Positions 22,618-35,400 of a DNA stretch of 64,000 nt are shown here, piece after piece. Within the stretch, counting starts at the first letter, position 1. Each line of letters starts with the position of its first letter. The DNA is from Symsagittifera roscoffensis (Eukaryota > Xenacoelomorpha > Acoela > Convolutidae), in assembly GCF_963678635.1 (NCBI RefSeq), contig NC_087065.1:29516252-29580251 (forward strand). The letters are read 5' to 3'. A program made the position numbers and the translations under genes. The notes under the pieces are model-generated. The model had not been told where the DNA came from and ran no database searches. It worked only from the letters and a program-made list of their open reading frames with translations.

Positions 22618-24801
22618 CGAATTTGTTTGTTTATTTTTAGGTCTTAAGTTTTTTCGTCCCACAATGGCGTCCAAGTTGTGGCATACGGTGATTTTTTTCC
22701 CTCACGTTTTTGATTACCTCAGAGAAAATTCAGGTGTCAATTTTGGCATCATATTGAGCCCATTTCAGCCCGAACTCTATTTGCAGAAAAAAAACTCAAA
22801 GTCATGCTAGCCCTGATTAAATTCGAAAACATTACCAGTCTAGAACAATTAGCAACCTGGAATAAGTTAGCTATAAAGCGTTTAAAACACGTAGAGGTTT
22901 CAGTACATATGGTGATAAAAATACAAAGGCAAAAAAAAGTTTGAAAAGGCAAAAATTAGGTGAAACACGGAAAAGAGGAAAACCTAAGGAAAACCATCTG
23001 CACAATGGTTTCTTACCAAAGAAAAAAAACCAACAGGAACTTAGAAAAATTCTTATTTCAAAAACTTCGTCTGCCAAAAAATTTTTCTTATTTCAAAGTA
23101 AAAGACATATCACCTTGAAGCACTTAATTATGCAAACAAGTTTATCATTTACAAGTTTTTTAAAAGAAAACTAGCCTATTTTGGTTTTCTCTTACTTCAT
23201 CTTGAACAAGAAGAAAAAAATCAGAGCCGACAAACACTTAGATAAGAAGAAACAGAACAAATACAGACTTATATCTGGTAAAGTTTCAATTTTCGAAAAT
23301 AAAAGAAAAAGTTTTATTTGGTCTTTGAATATAAAAAAAAATTTTTGACTGGCGTTTTTTTTAAAAAAAATTTGCCCAATTAAAAAAAATGTCAAAAGGT
23401 AGTTTTTAGTTTTCAATAAATACAACAGGTAGTGCCAATAGGTGCTAAGAAATATAAAAGTTCCAGTGCACTTTCAAGATCAAACTTCGTTTAAATTTTT
23501 CTCTCCATTTGACCTTTCGTCATTGGAAAACGTCAAAATTTTATCAAAATAATTTAATCTGGAATTTAAAAATGCACATATACTAAAAAGCATCATGAAT
23601 GCATTGAAATGTATGGAGGCACATCTGTAGTTATTCCTGAAACAAAAAACTCATCGCGATCTATATCAGAGTCTGAACTAAAATAATCGACTCAAAAAAA
23701 AACGAAATGAACTTAAAAACAACTCAAAAGACAAACTGCAAAAATGTGGTTTGATGAAATAATTTATGATAAGAAAAATTTTGTTTTGAAAATCAAGAGA
23801 CGCAAGTCTAAATATAAAAAAGTTATCAGATTCTTTAAAATTTTAAACTAAATGATATCTTACTTGTCAAGCAATTGTTTTGTTATTGGGAAGTAGACTT
23901 TTTTCAGCGAGCAATTTTTCTTACAAATCTATAAAAAAACTGAAAGTGCTTTATATTAGATCCCTAAAAATTTCCGATCTTTCTTTTTGACTTGGTCTAG
24001 AGGTTATGCAGGTGTCTTTACACCTTATGGTTTGACTCTCGGCCAGATCTTACGTTTTTCAGTATGTATTAAATCGAATACAAAACTTTCGGCGGAAAAA
24101 TTCTAACTTTCTTTCACATGCTTATGTTTTGTTGGCTTAGTTGCCAAATTACGCATTTTTATTGATTGGTAAGCACTTCTTGTGTTAGCTGTCAGTGCCG
24201 TTGATTTGCTGCCCTAATTTGTAAGCTTATTAGCCCTGATTATTTTTGTTTCGTATAAGTATCTTTTTTTTTGCCTTTGCTACCTCTCTTTGCTACCTTG
24301 AAATGTTACGCTTGCGTTGCATCTCAAGGTATGCGAAGCTCCGCTTCGTCTCAATGGTGAAGTTTATTTGATAAAAATTAACCCTCAATTGAGGAAAATG
24401 CAATCGCAGGCTACACTAGACTGCTGGGAATTCAAAAAAGTCTAAAGTTCAGTTTTTATTAAAGCTGAAGCTCGACAAAGTTTTTTTGCGCGTTTTTATT
24501 GTAGTTGGTGCATTCTAATTTACCCCGTCTATAACGATTGAAGTTGAATCGAAATCAAAATAATTTTCACACCAGAATTGATATGCATTAGAGCAACTCA
24601 AGACTTTTGCAAACAAAAAGTCAGGACAATCTGTATAATTGTCTCCGCTGCTCTCATTGACACTTTTCATTAAACATTTGCTGCCGAAAATTTTTCAAGT
24701 AGAAAAAAAATAAAATAAAACCAAGAAAACAGTTTTTGAACTTGAACCAGTTTCATGTGTTTTCCAATTACAATTTGCGAAAGCATTGAATTTTATGAGT
24801 T
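22618..24801 (+). other. Intergenic AT-rich DNA
   Basis: No gene is supported. Open frames (for example 22941-23174 and 23192-23425) are Lys/Phe-rich products of poly-A and poly-T tracts. The only structured signal is the tRNA-like piece at 23993-24045. Confidence 0.5.
23993..24045 (+). ncRNA. tRNA-like sequence (pseudo-tRNA or SINE head)
   Basis: TGGTCTAGAGGTTATG resembles a pol III A box, and GGTTTGACTCTC, about 36 bp downstream, resembles a B box (consensus GGTTCGANTCC with C to T). Between them AGGTG and CACCT could pair around a short loop. The acceptor stem and a full T-arm stem are not convincing, so an active tRNA is unlikely. Confidence 0.3.
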
Positions 24802-25185
24802 TGAAGCCAGGGGTAGCTTACTCATGGACTAATTTCAGATAAGGTACGCCATCTATTCGTCACGCTATCGTATTGTCGGCCGGATAGATTCGTGCACTTC
24901 TTAGTCTAATACCAATCGTAATCTTACTCTTATATCTCCTAGTCTCAATAGATCTAGTGTATACTGGTATTTGCGAGTTAGTTTTGGAGCTTGTCCAAAA
25001 GGAGAACAACCAAAGTCTAAGATTTATTCAAATTGTTCTGGTGCCAAAACTACAAGTGGTTTTAGCACTACAAATAATTGTCAGTGTTAGTGATGGAATA
25101 TGATTGGTCATCTAGTAATATTTTATAGCGATAGTTTTATCAATAATATAATTGGTTTATAAAAACTACTTCAGAACTGGTTCCA
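24802..25185 (-). mobile_element. 3' LTR of element B (minus copy)
   Basis: This 384-bp repeat begins TGGAACCAG and ends CTGGCTTCA on the minus strand. It matches 42745-43113 over its full length with small differences. A TTTATAAACC box lies about 25 bp from its start, and an AATAAA signal (plus coordinates near 25023-25028) lies midway, consistent with promoter and polyadenylation roles. Confidence 0.92.
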
Positions 25186-26700
25186 CCTATCCGGGATTTA
25201 GAGAGTTTTTAGTTTTTAAATTGTTTACTGTAGTGAGGGACGGATGAAGAACTCCTTTTTGAGAGATCGGGGCAATGGCTTCGTGAAGGAAGGAGACATG
25301 TAGATGTTTGTGTAGAGAAGAGAAGAACAGTTGTTTGTGTTCCAAAAGTGGGTCTCGTTTGATTGTGGGTCGTCTTGAGTGATCGGGTCAAGATTTTTGA
25401 TCAATGCAATGATGTGTCAATTTCGTTAAGCTTAGAGCGAGACTACTTGCAAGATGAATTTTGACTTTTCCGTGTGAAGTGCCAAGTGACTAGAATCGTG
25501 ATATAAACATCGAGTTGGTCTGTTTCAATGGTTTCCTTTGCTGCGATGTTTAGTACATACTTTAAATCCTTTGAGGGTAGTGACTACGGCACTAAACCTA
25601 AAACTTTGCCATTCCGGAGTTGGAATGTAATCGAGTTTTCATCTCCTTTGCCGCTCGTTCCTTTGGCTCTAAGAACTCTTTTACATTGCATTTATGTATC
25701 TACATTATATTAGTGAAGTCAATTTTTAGGTATGATTTTTTATTAGTTGTTTTCGCAAAAGCATTTTTATTTAGCTCGGTTATTTTAAAGAGTTGCTCAC
25801 CTTGGAGCCACTCACATCAAAAATAGAGTATCGGGGTCGTAGCACATGGTGGGTGCATGTACTTCGAGCGACGTCTTTCTGGGTGATGATAACAGCGTGA
25901 GTTACAATTTCACTATATCTTTTGGCAGAGTCTCTTATTGCGTTCAAACTTTTATTTAATTGTATCAGGTGATTTTTTTTATTTTGACTTTTCTCAAAAG
26001 TAGATTATTGTTTTTTTTGGGTTTTCTTTTGAATTTTTAGTGTTTCATTTGGTTTCAATAAAACTTGGTTTCTATCAGGTGTGGGTACCATGGGACTTTT
26101 TTCCTTATTCATGCTAATAGTTTTGTGGTTTTGTGGCGTTAGTAAGCTGCGTTGGTTAGCTTAAGCTTACTCTTATAAATCCTTCCAACCGAGTTAAAGA
26201 AAAGTTTGAAGTGTGTGAAAACAAGTTAGAGTTGTAATCAGTTAGATTTGAAACTTGTAATTCATTTAGTTAACAATTCTTTGTGGGCGAGTTGTGCGTA
26301 TTAGTGGAAATAGTGTGTGAATTGTGCGAGTGGAAGGGCGAGTGAAGAGATATTGAAAATTTACAAAAAAAGCTTCACATAAAAAGGTTAGTTTTCTTTT
26401 AATTTTTTCTTGCATTTTTATGAATTTACTGCTCTAATTATCTGAATTTTACAGCCGAATTTTTAAAATACTGCTGTTGTATCAAAACTTAATGCGTTAT
26501 TAATTCATTTTTGCTGTCAAATAGAAATTTGAAAGCTCAGAAAAAAGAAATTACTACTTTTTATTTGGATTTTATTCTTTTTAGATGAATGATAGGTAAA
26601 ATCTAAAAAAGAGAAGTGAAAAATTTATAAAGAATGGTGATTTGTTTTATTGTATTATGTTTTAATTTATGAGTGTTTTGCGCGTTGGTGATTTTCAGTT
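25186..26700 (-). other. 3' non-coding region of element B (minus copy)
   Basis: No supported frame. It aligns to 18051-19184 of the plus copy, including a C/T-rich block on the minus strand near 25260-25350. A purine-rich tract directly at the LTR edge is not obvious. Confidence 0.6.
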
Positions 26701-26782
26701 CTTCATTATCAAATGACAATTCGTGACGTGTGTTTTGAATTCAATTATACAATTTATAGTTATATTTAGTGTTATGGATATC

Positions 26783-28350
26783 TTAGAGTATGGTGATTTC
26801 AATTGGCTGTATACAGTTGTGGGGGACATTTAGTGGGCGAAAGCCATCAACGTCAAAGGGTTTAATTAGTGGGCAGAATATATCTATTTGTCGGATGGGA
26901 TCATACTTACGGAAGATGCCGTGGAGGTTAGTGTTTTTGATGCAGTAAGTGACATTTAAGAAAAATGGTGAAGTATATTTTGTGTTAATGAATGTAAATC
27001 TGTGCTGTGGATTACGTGTATAGTGATGTTGTATGAGTTTGTTATCTGTATACGTGTGCGTTAACTTTGTTCGTAACATGATTTCATGCGAACAGTGGAA
27101 GTCACTTTCCTTAGATGTAAGGAAGTGAAAAGTAAGTGCAAAATGGTTAAATTTTTTGAATTATGACTCGTATGCTTTAGTGTTTCTAGTTAGTACTATC
27201 TATGTGAAATACATATATAAATACAAAAAAAATTTTCGGTTAGTTGAGGGCTAGCATTAGGGTCGTCCTCATTTGGGGTTTTTTCCATGTAGCGGGATTT
27301 TGCGTGATCATAGTGATTTAATGAGAGTATATTTGCGCGTTGTGCTATGAATCTGTTAAGTGTTTAGCTTAGTCCCATTGTGATGAATTGTTTTTCGTGA
27401 AGTCCAGATGTTAGTTTGTGGAGGCGCCATTGTCATAATTAGATGTCTTCGGGGGTGTTGTATAAGGGAAAGGCTACTGGTTTAGTAAAGTGATAGTATG
27501 AAGTCCAAGAAAGTGTGGGAAATAGGCTATATGCATCAACGAAGTTCAGTTGGTTGTCGTTAGTGGTCATATAGTAAATTTTTTGAAGGAAAAATGGCAA
27601 GTTATAAACTAAATTTTTTTGGTGTTAGTATGTTGTGGATGAAGGAAATATAGTCGGAATGAACTGTGACGGCTGATCAGGAGTTGGGGTGTTGCGTTAG
27701 GGTGTTTGCGTTTAATATCTCTATGGGCTCTTGTAGTTTCTGCATTTGCTGATTGAATTGAGGACTCTGATATTGAGGTAGAGCGTGTTATTTGGTGAAT
27801 TGTTAGGGTATTAGTTGTGTTATGAATGTGCTGTTGTAGTTTTATGAAGCTGTCTAACACATGCTCTAATGGTTATCTGTCCTAGGGCTAGGTGGGTCAG
27901 GCTGTTCGCTGGACATCGGGGAAAGAATAGGAGTGACACCAGTAAAGGAAGAGGGGCTGCAGATGATTCATTGGGGAGTTGGGAAGTGAGAGTGTTGGAA
28001 AGGTGGCTGTAAAAAAGTGAATGAGTTAGGTTCCGAGTTGAGGAATTCATCGGTAGTTTTTATATCGGAACAGTTAAACTTCGAAATAGTGTTAAAATTA
28101 GTTTGTGTCGAATTGTCTGAATCCGAGCTTGGTGAGATAGTTGAGAAGGTGGGTAAGTGAGAAGAAGTCAGGTCTGAAATTGAAACACGGGAGGATTGGC
28201 GTTGAATGTTGGATGGATAACAAAGGGAACGGTTGGGGGATCGAACTGGTCAGCTCATCGTGTGCTAAAAAATTGGATGTTTTGAAAACGGAATGTTGTT
28301 GTTTGTGGTTTTTCATTATTCTGCTCAGATGTGACATCAATGTTTGATTG
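26783..28350 (-). pseudogene. Accessory reading frames after env in element B (minus copy)
   Basis: Open pieces at 28098-28340, 27609-27860 and 26783-27079 are separated by stops and frame changes. The middle piece is Ser/Thr-rich (TNTLTIHQITRSTSISESSI). The following DNA encodes FPTLSWTSYYHFTKPVAFPL near 27500, and the last piece (for example NTNLHGIFRKYDPIRQIDIF) is better preserved. The first two have partners in the plus copy. I do not recognise the family. They could be a second structural protein or a host-derived gene carried by the element. Confidence 0.55.
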
Positions 28351-28530
28351 GTGGAGTGCTATATGAGATACTGGGCTTTGTGGGTAGCTATGATCTTGAG
28401 AAGTGTGTTCTGTTACTGCTAATGTATTACTATAAATCGGTGGTACTAAAGATAAAGGGTGATTATTCTGTAGGTAGTGTAACTGTGGTGATGCTGCAGG
28501 TGTTGGATTTATATTCTTTGTGAAGTATCA

Positions 28531-29345
28531 TATGCATTTAGTTCTGTAGATAGTTTCTTCTTGTATTCGCTAATTTGAGCGTCGAGGAGTAATTTGTTGA
28601 TCGAGGTAAAAATTATTTCAAAAAAATCCTACAATTAATATGCGTGCTACACTTGCTTGTTTATTTACTTGTGTATGTATGGCGCATGTGTTGTAGGATC
28701 CTTTCAATAGTGAGAAGAGGAATCCGAAAAAAATAAACATGGAGTATAATATAGTCAGTACTTCTAATAAATAGTAGGGCCATCTTAGAAAAGCTAGGAG
28801 ATTGTTGTTTAAATATACAAAACTAAAAATTTTGACTGGTGAAATTTTTTGTGAACGGAAGATATTTTTTCTTTAATGTCCTTAAAATATCCGCTATAAA
28901 ATTTTGCATAAATGTCTGAGAAACCTGTGATTTTTCTAGCATTTATCATATGCATTTGGTGCTGTTGATAGTTTCTTCTTGTATTCGTTAATTTGAGCGT
29001 CGAGGAGAAATTTGTTGATCGAGGTAAAAATATTTCAAAAAAATCCTGCAAATAATATGCGTGCTACACTTGCTTGTTTATTTACTTGTGTACGTATGGC
29101 GCGTTGAAGATTCCTTTCAAAAGTGAGAAGAGGAATCTGAAAAAATTAAACATGGCGTATAATATAGTCAGTATTTCTAATAAGTAGTAGGACCATCCTA
29201 GAAAACCTAGGAGTTCATTTTTTAGATATAGAAAACTAAAAATTTAACCGGTGAAATATTTTGTGAACGGAACTTTTCACCACCGTTAATATGTGTATAT
29301 ATATTCTTTAATGTCCTTAAAATATCCGCTGTAAATTTGAAATTT
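28531..29345 (-). repeat. 418-bp tandem duplication covering the env-like C-terminus
   Basis: The block starting TATGCATTTAG at 28531 recurs at 28949 (offset 418 bp) and continues to about 29345, including the membrane-segment coding part. Small indels and substitutions separate the copies. Confidence 0.88.
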
Positions 29346-30960
29346 GTGCGTAAATATTTGAGAAACCTGCGTATTTTCCTAAATCTGGTTTTGGCGTTTA
29401 TTGATAAACCATGATAAATCTGGTTTTGGCGTGTATTCCTAAGTTTTGATCAATTGATTATTTTTGTATTGTATCCATTTTAGTGAGGAGTTGTTGAAAT
29501 TTTTGAGTTCGAATGTGATGTTGTATTTCCGATCTGGAACAAATATTTACTGATTATAGGTCTATCTTTGAGAAACAGGCGGTTGCCCCTATGCTTTCTG
29601 GTGAAACAGTCTAGTTTCATATCATAGTAGACTGAACCAAAATATATGTTATTCATGAATGAGATTTCTTGTAATCGGGTGCTACCTTTATTGTCTGGGC
29701 GAAGTTTTCCACCAGGATTTCCTGTGTTTTTATAAAATGTTACTGGGATTTAAGATGTTTTATCACTGCGGTTTTGATATGGTTGTGCTGGGTTAATATT
29801 TATTCTTCCTGTTTTCATGTCGAAACCTTTTTCGTACGACACAAATTTCCGAATCTTGTGTTTTGAAAAGTGGTTTTGGATATTTACAAGCAACTTCTGT
29901 TTCAGGGTATGTTTGAAAACGTGTTAGTTTGTTTTCAATAGCATCAATATTTGATTTTTAGATCTAATTTTGTCAGGGTTGACTTTTCAAAGGGAATCGA
30001 CTAATTAAAACACGATTATTGGAGTTTTCTCATTCTTGCGTGAATTTTAGCAACTTGAAAATTGATATATGTCTTCTTGGTACCAAACAATGGTTGCTGG
30101 TTGCGTGCGAGTGGAAATGTCTCAATAACTTTGGTCATTTTTGCAGGTAAGCGCATTCCTTGATATAAATTAGTATCGTTTTTTAAGTCACGTGTTATTT
30201 TTACCTTTTCCAATCAAAAATCTTTATTTCTTAGTAGCCGTTGTTTTCTGTGTCAGCTTTATAAATTGAGGGTTTATTAAATCCTATGTGTAGTAGGCAA
30301 TTTTTATCATATAAGTCTTGAGTTAAAGGTCCGTGTGCACCGCGATACGGATGTTTATCGTCTATTTTAATATGACCTTGGTGTCTTTTAAGTTCTGCCT
30401 GATTCGCAGAGTCTGATAAAAATTGGAAATGTACTAAATTACGATTTGTGCCTTTATTGGTGGTTTTTTAAAACGCTGTAATTCTTTTTTGCTTTCTTCA
30501 GGGTTAAGATGCAAAGTCTCTCACTATTACTTTGGTAAAAAAGACTCGTGATCAAGTCTATTTTTATTTCCATTTGTAACTTGTGAGCAATGTACTTTTT
30601 TCTCTGAAAATTTTGCTGTAAAATTAGATCCTGTTAGAGTTGTAACTCTTGCTTTCGAGTAAAGTGATGCTAATTTGTTTTCGTCGATTCTCTGTTTTAT
30701 GGTTCGGTTACCTCACTGTGTTACTTGATTAATTGCATGTTTATGTAGTGTTTTGTGTTGGTTTTCTTCACAATCATAATGTTAAACTACGAGGTCTTGT
30801 GGCCCTGTTCGAAGGGAAGGTTTTTGATGAGATATGGGTTCTAACAGTACAAGAGGGAAAAAATTTTAAGGAAAAAAATTGTTAGAAGATGTATGTGAAT
30901 GATAATCCTGAACATAGATTGTAGAATGTTACATATCCTATAGTCATTTTTTTGTATATC
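28600..30960 (-). pseudogene. Env-like ORF of element B (minus copy)
   Basis: Broken frames run from about 30960 to 28600. The ectodomain-like part has partners in the plus copy (TTKEFG-like and VWYQEDIYQFSS pieces, with the membrane segment downstream). The C-terminal part reads LLAFLRWPYYLLEVLTILYS and then MFIFFGFLFSLLKGSYNTCA near 28680-28800, a long hydrophobic stretch followed by a short charged tail. This layout and the place after pol suggest an envelope glycoprotein, as in env-bearing Ty3/gypsy elements. No receptor-binding or fusion part can be identified, and the gene is full of stops. Confidence 0.5.
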
Positions 30961-31990
30961 TATCGTATTAATTAGATTCTGCTGTGATAAATGGAGTGGT
31001 AAGAATTGAGCTGTTATGTTTGGTAGAGATAATGGTAGTGAGTGATGAACTAATTTATTTAGCGTTACGGTTTTTTCGAATTTATGTGTTAATTTATCTT
31101 AAGTAAGGATTTGTATATTATATTCATGTATATCTTTGTGAATGTCGTGTATCGGTTTAGTGCCCAATTTTGTACTCGATGACTATCAGAAGGTTGGCAC
31201 AATAGTGGGGGGGGGATGCTACAACTGTTCTCCAATCTAATTGTAGAGGTATATGAGTTTCGATCTTCTAGATTAGTAGGAAAATTTAAAGGGAACGTAA
31301 TGGTTGGTGTTTGACCTGTTACTGAAGGCGTTGACGGGAGTGATACGGTTTCTGGCAATGATATTTAGGTGTAGAATGAAATATCTATTGTGTCGTTTAC
31401 TAAGTTTGGTTGGCCTTGGGAGAATGTTTGTGTCATCCAATGTGGAATACTTTGTGTTGACGTGGATGGATTAAAAGGGTTTTCACGAATTTGTTCGGAG
31501 GTTGGAGTTGAATCTAAATAGTCTGATGGGATATTTAGAGTATTTTGTTGGGAAATTGTTTGCAATGATGGGGTGCACTTTGAATGATATTACTAGAAAA
31601 ATCTAAAGGGGTCGAAGACAGTGATGAAGGTATATTAATATGAAAATTTGGTGTTGAAAGGTTTCCATTTATTCGAGGGTGAATAATTTGTCTATTTTTC
31701 GTAGTTGTTAATAAATGGTTTTGGCTTGGATGTTTAGTTCTGTTAAGATTTTGTTGAGCTGAAGGGTAAACTTTGTTTGTTGGCTCGTATTGGGGTTCAC
31801 TTAGGGGTGTTTGGCGAATGGCTGGTTATTAAAGGTTCGGATAATGATGCATGTCATTCTTTCAATAAATAGGGGTTTTCTTGAAATGAGATACGTGTAG
31901 ATGATTGAGATTGACTTGTTTGACTAGATGTTGATGTTGGGGGGGAGGGGCTTGGCATGTAGTGGTTGGTGGGAATAGTTAATTCGGTTG
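30961..31990 (-). pseudogene. S/T/P-rich post-pol frame of element B (minus copy)
   Basis: Open pieces at 31365-31565 and 31089-31358 carry STQSIPHWMTQTFSQGQPNL and MPETVSLPSTPSVTGQTPTI. These match peptides of the plus copy at 12770-12960. The upstream part (31600-31990) is low-complexity, with TSQSQSSTRISFQENP. Composition suggests an extended linker, or a mucin-like or regulatory protein; no domain is recognised. Confidence 0.65.
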
Positions 31991-31999
31991 TTGATTAGC

Positions 32000-33300
32000 A
32001 ACTTGGATGTTTTTGATATATAATTTTTTTCTCAATTTAACCTATGTTGCTTATAGTATTGTTCGATAAAAATGATCAGGAGAATTGTTGCTAATGCGAA
32101 AGTACATATTGCCTTTTTTATGCGTTTGCAAACTGTTAGGAATAGGAAACTAGAAAAGTGACAAAAATTACAAAAAGAATAAAGATGTCTTTCTTATTAA
32201 AAAATTATCGTAACTTTTACAAGGTTGTTGATATTTTGTACCTGAGTAAATGGTTGACAATTTTTGGGAAGTTATAGTAGGTTTTTATGAAGGAGAGGGG
32301 AATAGAAAATTAAGAAGAGGCTACAAAAATTTAAGAAAAGGAGAATGTCAATGATAAAAAATACGAAGTTGTAAAAAGTTTAAAAAAACTGAAAGTAATT
32401 TTGTAAAAGTCATCTTAAAATATTGAACTGGTCTGGAGAGAAGTATTTGAAAAAAAATTTGTTTCGTCGAAATGTTTTTTTTTGTGTTGAAAATCTAGTG
32501 TGGTCGGATTGTGTATTAATTTTTGACAAGTGAGTTGGATATGGGAAGTTTTTGGTGAAATAAATCTGGAGATTATTTTTTGTTTATTGGATGTTCAGGG
32601 GTTTTTTGAAGGATATTTTACTTTAGGCTAAACGATCAAGTCAGATTTAGTCTCTAGGCATATTTCAAACTTCTCTTTTGGGGAAATGTGGGGTTTAAGT
32701 TGAAACAATATTGTTGACTTTTGTACTGACTGACAGGGAGGGGTGTGACTTTTATATTATTTTTTATTTAAGTTGTCAAATAGGAGGGTACTGCTTATTT
32801 TTGACCTGAACGTCTTCTAGTTTTAATTTCAGATCTATTTGAAGTCCGCTAACGAAGCAATTTGTCCGCTAATGAAAGTAGTGTCGGTATGAAATGATAT
32901 TTGAAACAATTAAGGTTGGCTGCATTTGAATTATTTGTTCAAAATTAAAAAGGAAAGATTTTTGAGATACAATTGTCCAAAAATAATGAACATATTTTTT
33001 TATTAATAAGGGGGATTTCTGAAATTCTACTTTTTAATTTATTTTAGATTGTGGAATGAAAGTTTTATAACCTTTTCGTGGTTGACTTCTGAGTCGCGAT
33101 GATTTGCGTTGTTGTGATTTTTTTTTGTTTCTGGCATTTAAATTGTTTCTTCTAGTTTGCGATTCAGACTTTGTTTTTAAGGTGTGTTTTTTTTTGGGAA
33201 TATTTTTCTTTCTTTGGGAGTGATAATAACCATTTGTTTTTAGTTTATTTCGGCTAAAACTAATGAATGAATTAAAACTGGACTTTTTGATGGTTGTCAA
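32000..33300 (-). pseudogene. Basic region after integrase of element B (minus copy)
   Basis: The open frame 33034-33300 is strongly basic (QRKKNIPKKKHTLKTKSESQ, then RNNLNARNKKKSQQRKSSRL). This could be a nucleic-acid-binding tail of pol or of the next product. From 32000 to 33030 I see only AT-rich DNA with broken frames. Confidence 0.4.
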
Positions 33301-33859
33301 TTTCTGAGGGTTTTTCTACAATATTCAGTCCTGTAAAGGAGTACAATTGTGTTAATTCGCGAAGAGCTTCTTTTGGGTGGTATGGTAAAAGATTGTTCCT
33401 CTTTTGGTTTTTCTTTTTTGTTAGGATCAATAAATTTTATGTAACATCTGTGGGTCTTTCATTTAATTGGTATGCTTCTTTGCGGATAGGTTGTAATTTT
33501 TCGGATATTCCTTTCTGCATTATAAAATTTTGGATTAAGAGATTTTTTTTAAAATTGGTGGCTGATAAATTTCGTGACGTTTCTTATCTCGGTTTAAAAC
33601 TCAATCTGCATGTGTTCTAGAGGCTAATTTTAGGATTTGTGGGTGATGAAAGTGATCTTCATCGTGTTTATGTAATTGTAAATTGTTACAAATTGAATCT
33701 TTTGTAGGTTGACAAAAACGTTGTGCGTTTTTTAGGACTTTGCTGTGAACCTTATTGGTTTTTGATGGAAAACTATTTCATATGGTGACAGTCCTAGAGT
33801 TGTTGTTCTTTGAGAATCATAGGCTAGTAAATAACTTTACGTCAGTTGAACATTCGGTA

Positions 33860-34330
33860 TTTTGGTATCATTTCCGATGATGATACATCTAAGATATTCT
33901 TGTAGGTAACGGTTCATACCTTCGACTAAACCATTAGTCAATGAGGCATGAGATGTTCGGGGTTTAAGTTTGGTATTATAGAGATGGCATAAAGTGATGA
34001 TGTCATTAATTATGAATCCAGTGCCATTATCTGCAACAAGGGGTGTTCATAAAGTGTTGTGCGTGCAAAATACGCATTTCAATGAGGTACAGAGTTGAGT
34101 GCTATATAATGGGGTAGTTGCATCAACTATTGCCATCATGTATGAATTTCCTTCTGAAGAAGGTGATATAGGGCGTTTTGTGTCAAATGATATTCTATGA
34201 TTTAAATTTGTCCTTTAAATTCTTGTTTTTTGTCTTACTGTTTTTGGTCAGGATATGGCTTATTTAATTGACACAATATTCAATCGTTGCATAAGACTTT
34301 TATCCTAATCGGGGCGTTAAAAAAGCGTTA
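33860..34330 (-). pseudogene. Integrase of element B (minus copy)
   Basis: On the minus strand HRISFDTKRPISPSSEGNSY (near 34130-34190) carries the first core Asp. It is followed by MMAIVDAT. VADNGTGFIIN (34003-34035) carries the second Asp, and LTNGLVEGMNRYLQEYL (33880-33935) carries the Glu. All three catalytic residues are therefore present. A decayed zinc-finger part lies upstream (34230-34330). Stops and frame changes lie between the boxes. The plus copy lacks this core altogether. Confidence 0.88.
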
Positions 34331-34818
34331 AAATTTGAGAAGTCTTTTCTGATACTTCTTGTCCTTTTATATTTAAGGAATGTGAATTGTGAAATGCTAT
34401 TACTATCATGCTTAAGGGTAGAGCTGTATATTTGCTTCTAGAGTATGATATTCCAAGAAGTCAATTTTTCTTTTAATTTTGAATTACTGATTTTTCGGAA
34501 ATATCTAAGTAGTGTTATATCTCTTAAGATTTTGATATCTGCTTTCATAGGTTTTGTTTTATCTTTATAACAGGATTTAGGTTGTCTGATGACGTGGTCA
34601 AGATTTTGATAATTTTATAGTAAAGTCGTATTTCTGTTTTGCTGATTGATAAGAAGATATTCTGAAATTCGTTTTTCGAGAGAGGTATATTGTCTAAAGG
34701 GTCTTGTAGATTAGAAAATTTTCTTTTTGGTATATTTGGAATTCAAATCAGGGGGTTCTGGTAAAGTTATGCTATCAGTTAAATTCTCTTTTTCTATTAA
34801 AGGGAATGGGTTTTTCCT

Positions 34819-35400
34819 TTATAACTTTTGGTTAGGTGACTTTTGTTGTGTATTGTTTTTGATCCATGATGAGTATGGTATTGGTTTAACTGTAGATTTT
34901 TCTAATACATCTACTTCTTGATGGTTAACTTGGCACTCAAGGTATAATGGAAAATGTTCCAAATTGGTTATTTGCGGATCGTCGGGATCCGTTTTTACTG
35001 CATACTTGCATTCCAGTCGTGGTGATCTTTTGTTTTTGCAAGAAATAGTTTTATAAATTGCGGTATTTCTACGGTTATTTTCCGTGTTGAATTCAGGTGG
35101 TGTATTTTTACTAATTGTGTTGGTGAAGCAAAGTTTTTTCCTGCTGTCCAAGCCATAATTGAAATCTATAAAATATATGATTTGTGTTTGATTTTTGGGT
35201 AGAAGGAAAAATTATTGATTTATGATCTTTAAATAGAACTGTTGGATGTTTTGCTCCAAGGATTAAAAAATCACATTCTGTGAGTGTATATATTATAGCG
35301 TACATTCTCTAATAATTGCAGATAGTCTAAGTTCCGCTTGTGGAAAAAGTCTTAAATTTGCTGATCTAAGGTTCATTTTGTTTGTACCTTTATGAGATTG
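34819..35400 (-). pseudogene. RNase H C-terminal region of element B (minus copy)
   Basis: Frames at 35111-35305 and 34819-35151 carry LGAKHPTVLFKDHKSIIFPS (the catalytic D and HK of the late RNase H), NTISKNTPPEFNTENNRRN and LECKYAVKTDPDDPQITNLE. The equivalent of LSRNTPP marks the domain end in Ty3/gypsy pol. One frame change separates the two parts. Confidence 0.85.
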
